Shown one piece after another: positions 63,982 to 64,000 of a DNA stretch of 64,000 nucleotides (its first letter is position 1; each line of letters starts with the position of its first letter). The notes under the pieces are model-generated. The model saw only the letters and a program-made list of their open reading frames with translations, made no database searches and was not told the DNA's origin. This DNA comes from CAZMNY01 sp964567745. Its GTDB lineage: Bacteria; Planctomycetota; Planctomycetia; Pirellulales; Pirellulaceae. A program made the translations under genes and the position numbers. The DNA is taken from assembly GCA_964567745.1 (NCBI GenBank), contig CAZMNY010000029.1:39281-103280 (forward strand), in the 5' to 3' direction.

Positions 63982-64000
63982 GTCGGACTAAACGCAACCC

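Overview
This window looks like chromosome from a planctomycete, probably of the Pirellulales/Rhodopirellula type. The evidence is gene content: several pairs of secreted 'Planctomycete cytochrome' proteins (DUF1549/DUF1553 or DUF1587-1595-1592-1588-1585, with CxxCH motifs) and Tat-type DUF1501 or DUF1552 partners; FG-GAP/ASPIC proteins; a giant membrane Ser/Thr kinase next to an ECF sigma factor; LRR proteins; a Calx-beta protease with an LEPR-XLL-like N-terminus; and small membrane proteins with 'NPYQ' or 'FS(I/M)RT' starts. No rRNA, tRNA, CRISPR array or prophage was seen.

Layout. 1-7.6 kb: a partial gene, two membrane/secreted genes, then a DUF1592-type cytochrome plus DUF1552 pair followed by a decayed LRR gene. 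7.6-12.2 kb (minus): DUF1549/DUF1553 cytochrome, DUF1501 protein, SGNH hydrolase. 12.2-13.6 kb: poorly coding stretch with small membrane ORFs and repeats. 13.6-18.5 kb: an RND efflux adaptor and permease. 18.5-20 kb: dispersed palindromic repeats and a chemoreceptor pseudogene ending in a short inverted-repeat element (MITE). 20.2-23.6 kb: XylR/AraC-type regulator divergent from a sialate O-acetylesterase-like and a sialidase-like gene. 23.6-31.9 kb (minus): radical SAM/B12 enzyme, a second MITE copy, ECF sigma factor and kinase. 32.5-34.8 kb: metzincin-like Calx-beta protease. 35-35.9 kb: gene remnants and a strong terminator. 36.1-45.3 kb: two consecutive DUF1549/DUF1553 plus DUF1501 pairs, ending in a third MITE-like element. 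45.4-46.6 kb: a broken heme-uptake locus (TonB-dependent receptor remnant, IS3-type orfA remnant, intact hemP). 46.6-55.1 kb: secreted amidohydrolase, then DUF1592-type cytochrome, DUF1552, LRR protein and a PhoD-like phosphatase. 55.2-58.6 kb: small membrane proteins, a macro-domain protein, repeats and a frameshifted gene. 58.7-64 kb: a lone DUF1501 gene divergent from an unusual sialidase/RidA/esterase fusion, then a frameshifted STAS gene.

How it fits together. Most intact genes encode exported proteins. The recurring module is a CxxCH-bearing secreted protein with a Tat-exported DUF1501 or DUF1552 partner, found five times in 64 kb, with esterases, sialidase-like proteins, a phosphatase and adhesive/protease proteins nearby. 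Breakdown or modification of complex extracellular polymers is a reasonable inference, but the biochemical role of the module is not shown by sequence. The window also holds many broken genes (chemoreceptor, heme receptor, TPR, LRR, STAS and a small membrane protein). These indicate either real decay or base-level errors in the assembly; the 15-C run inside the fusion gene is a point where both should be considered.
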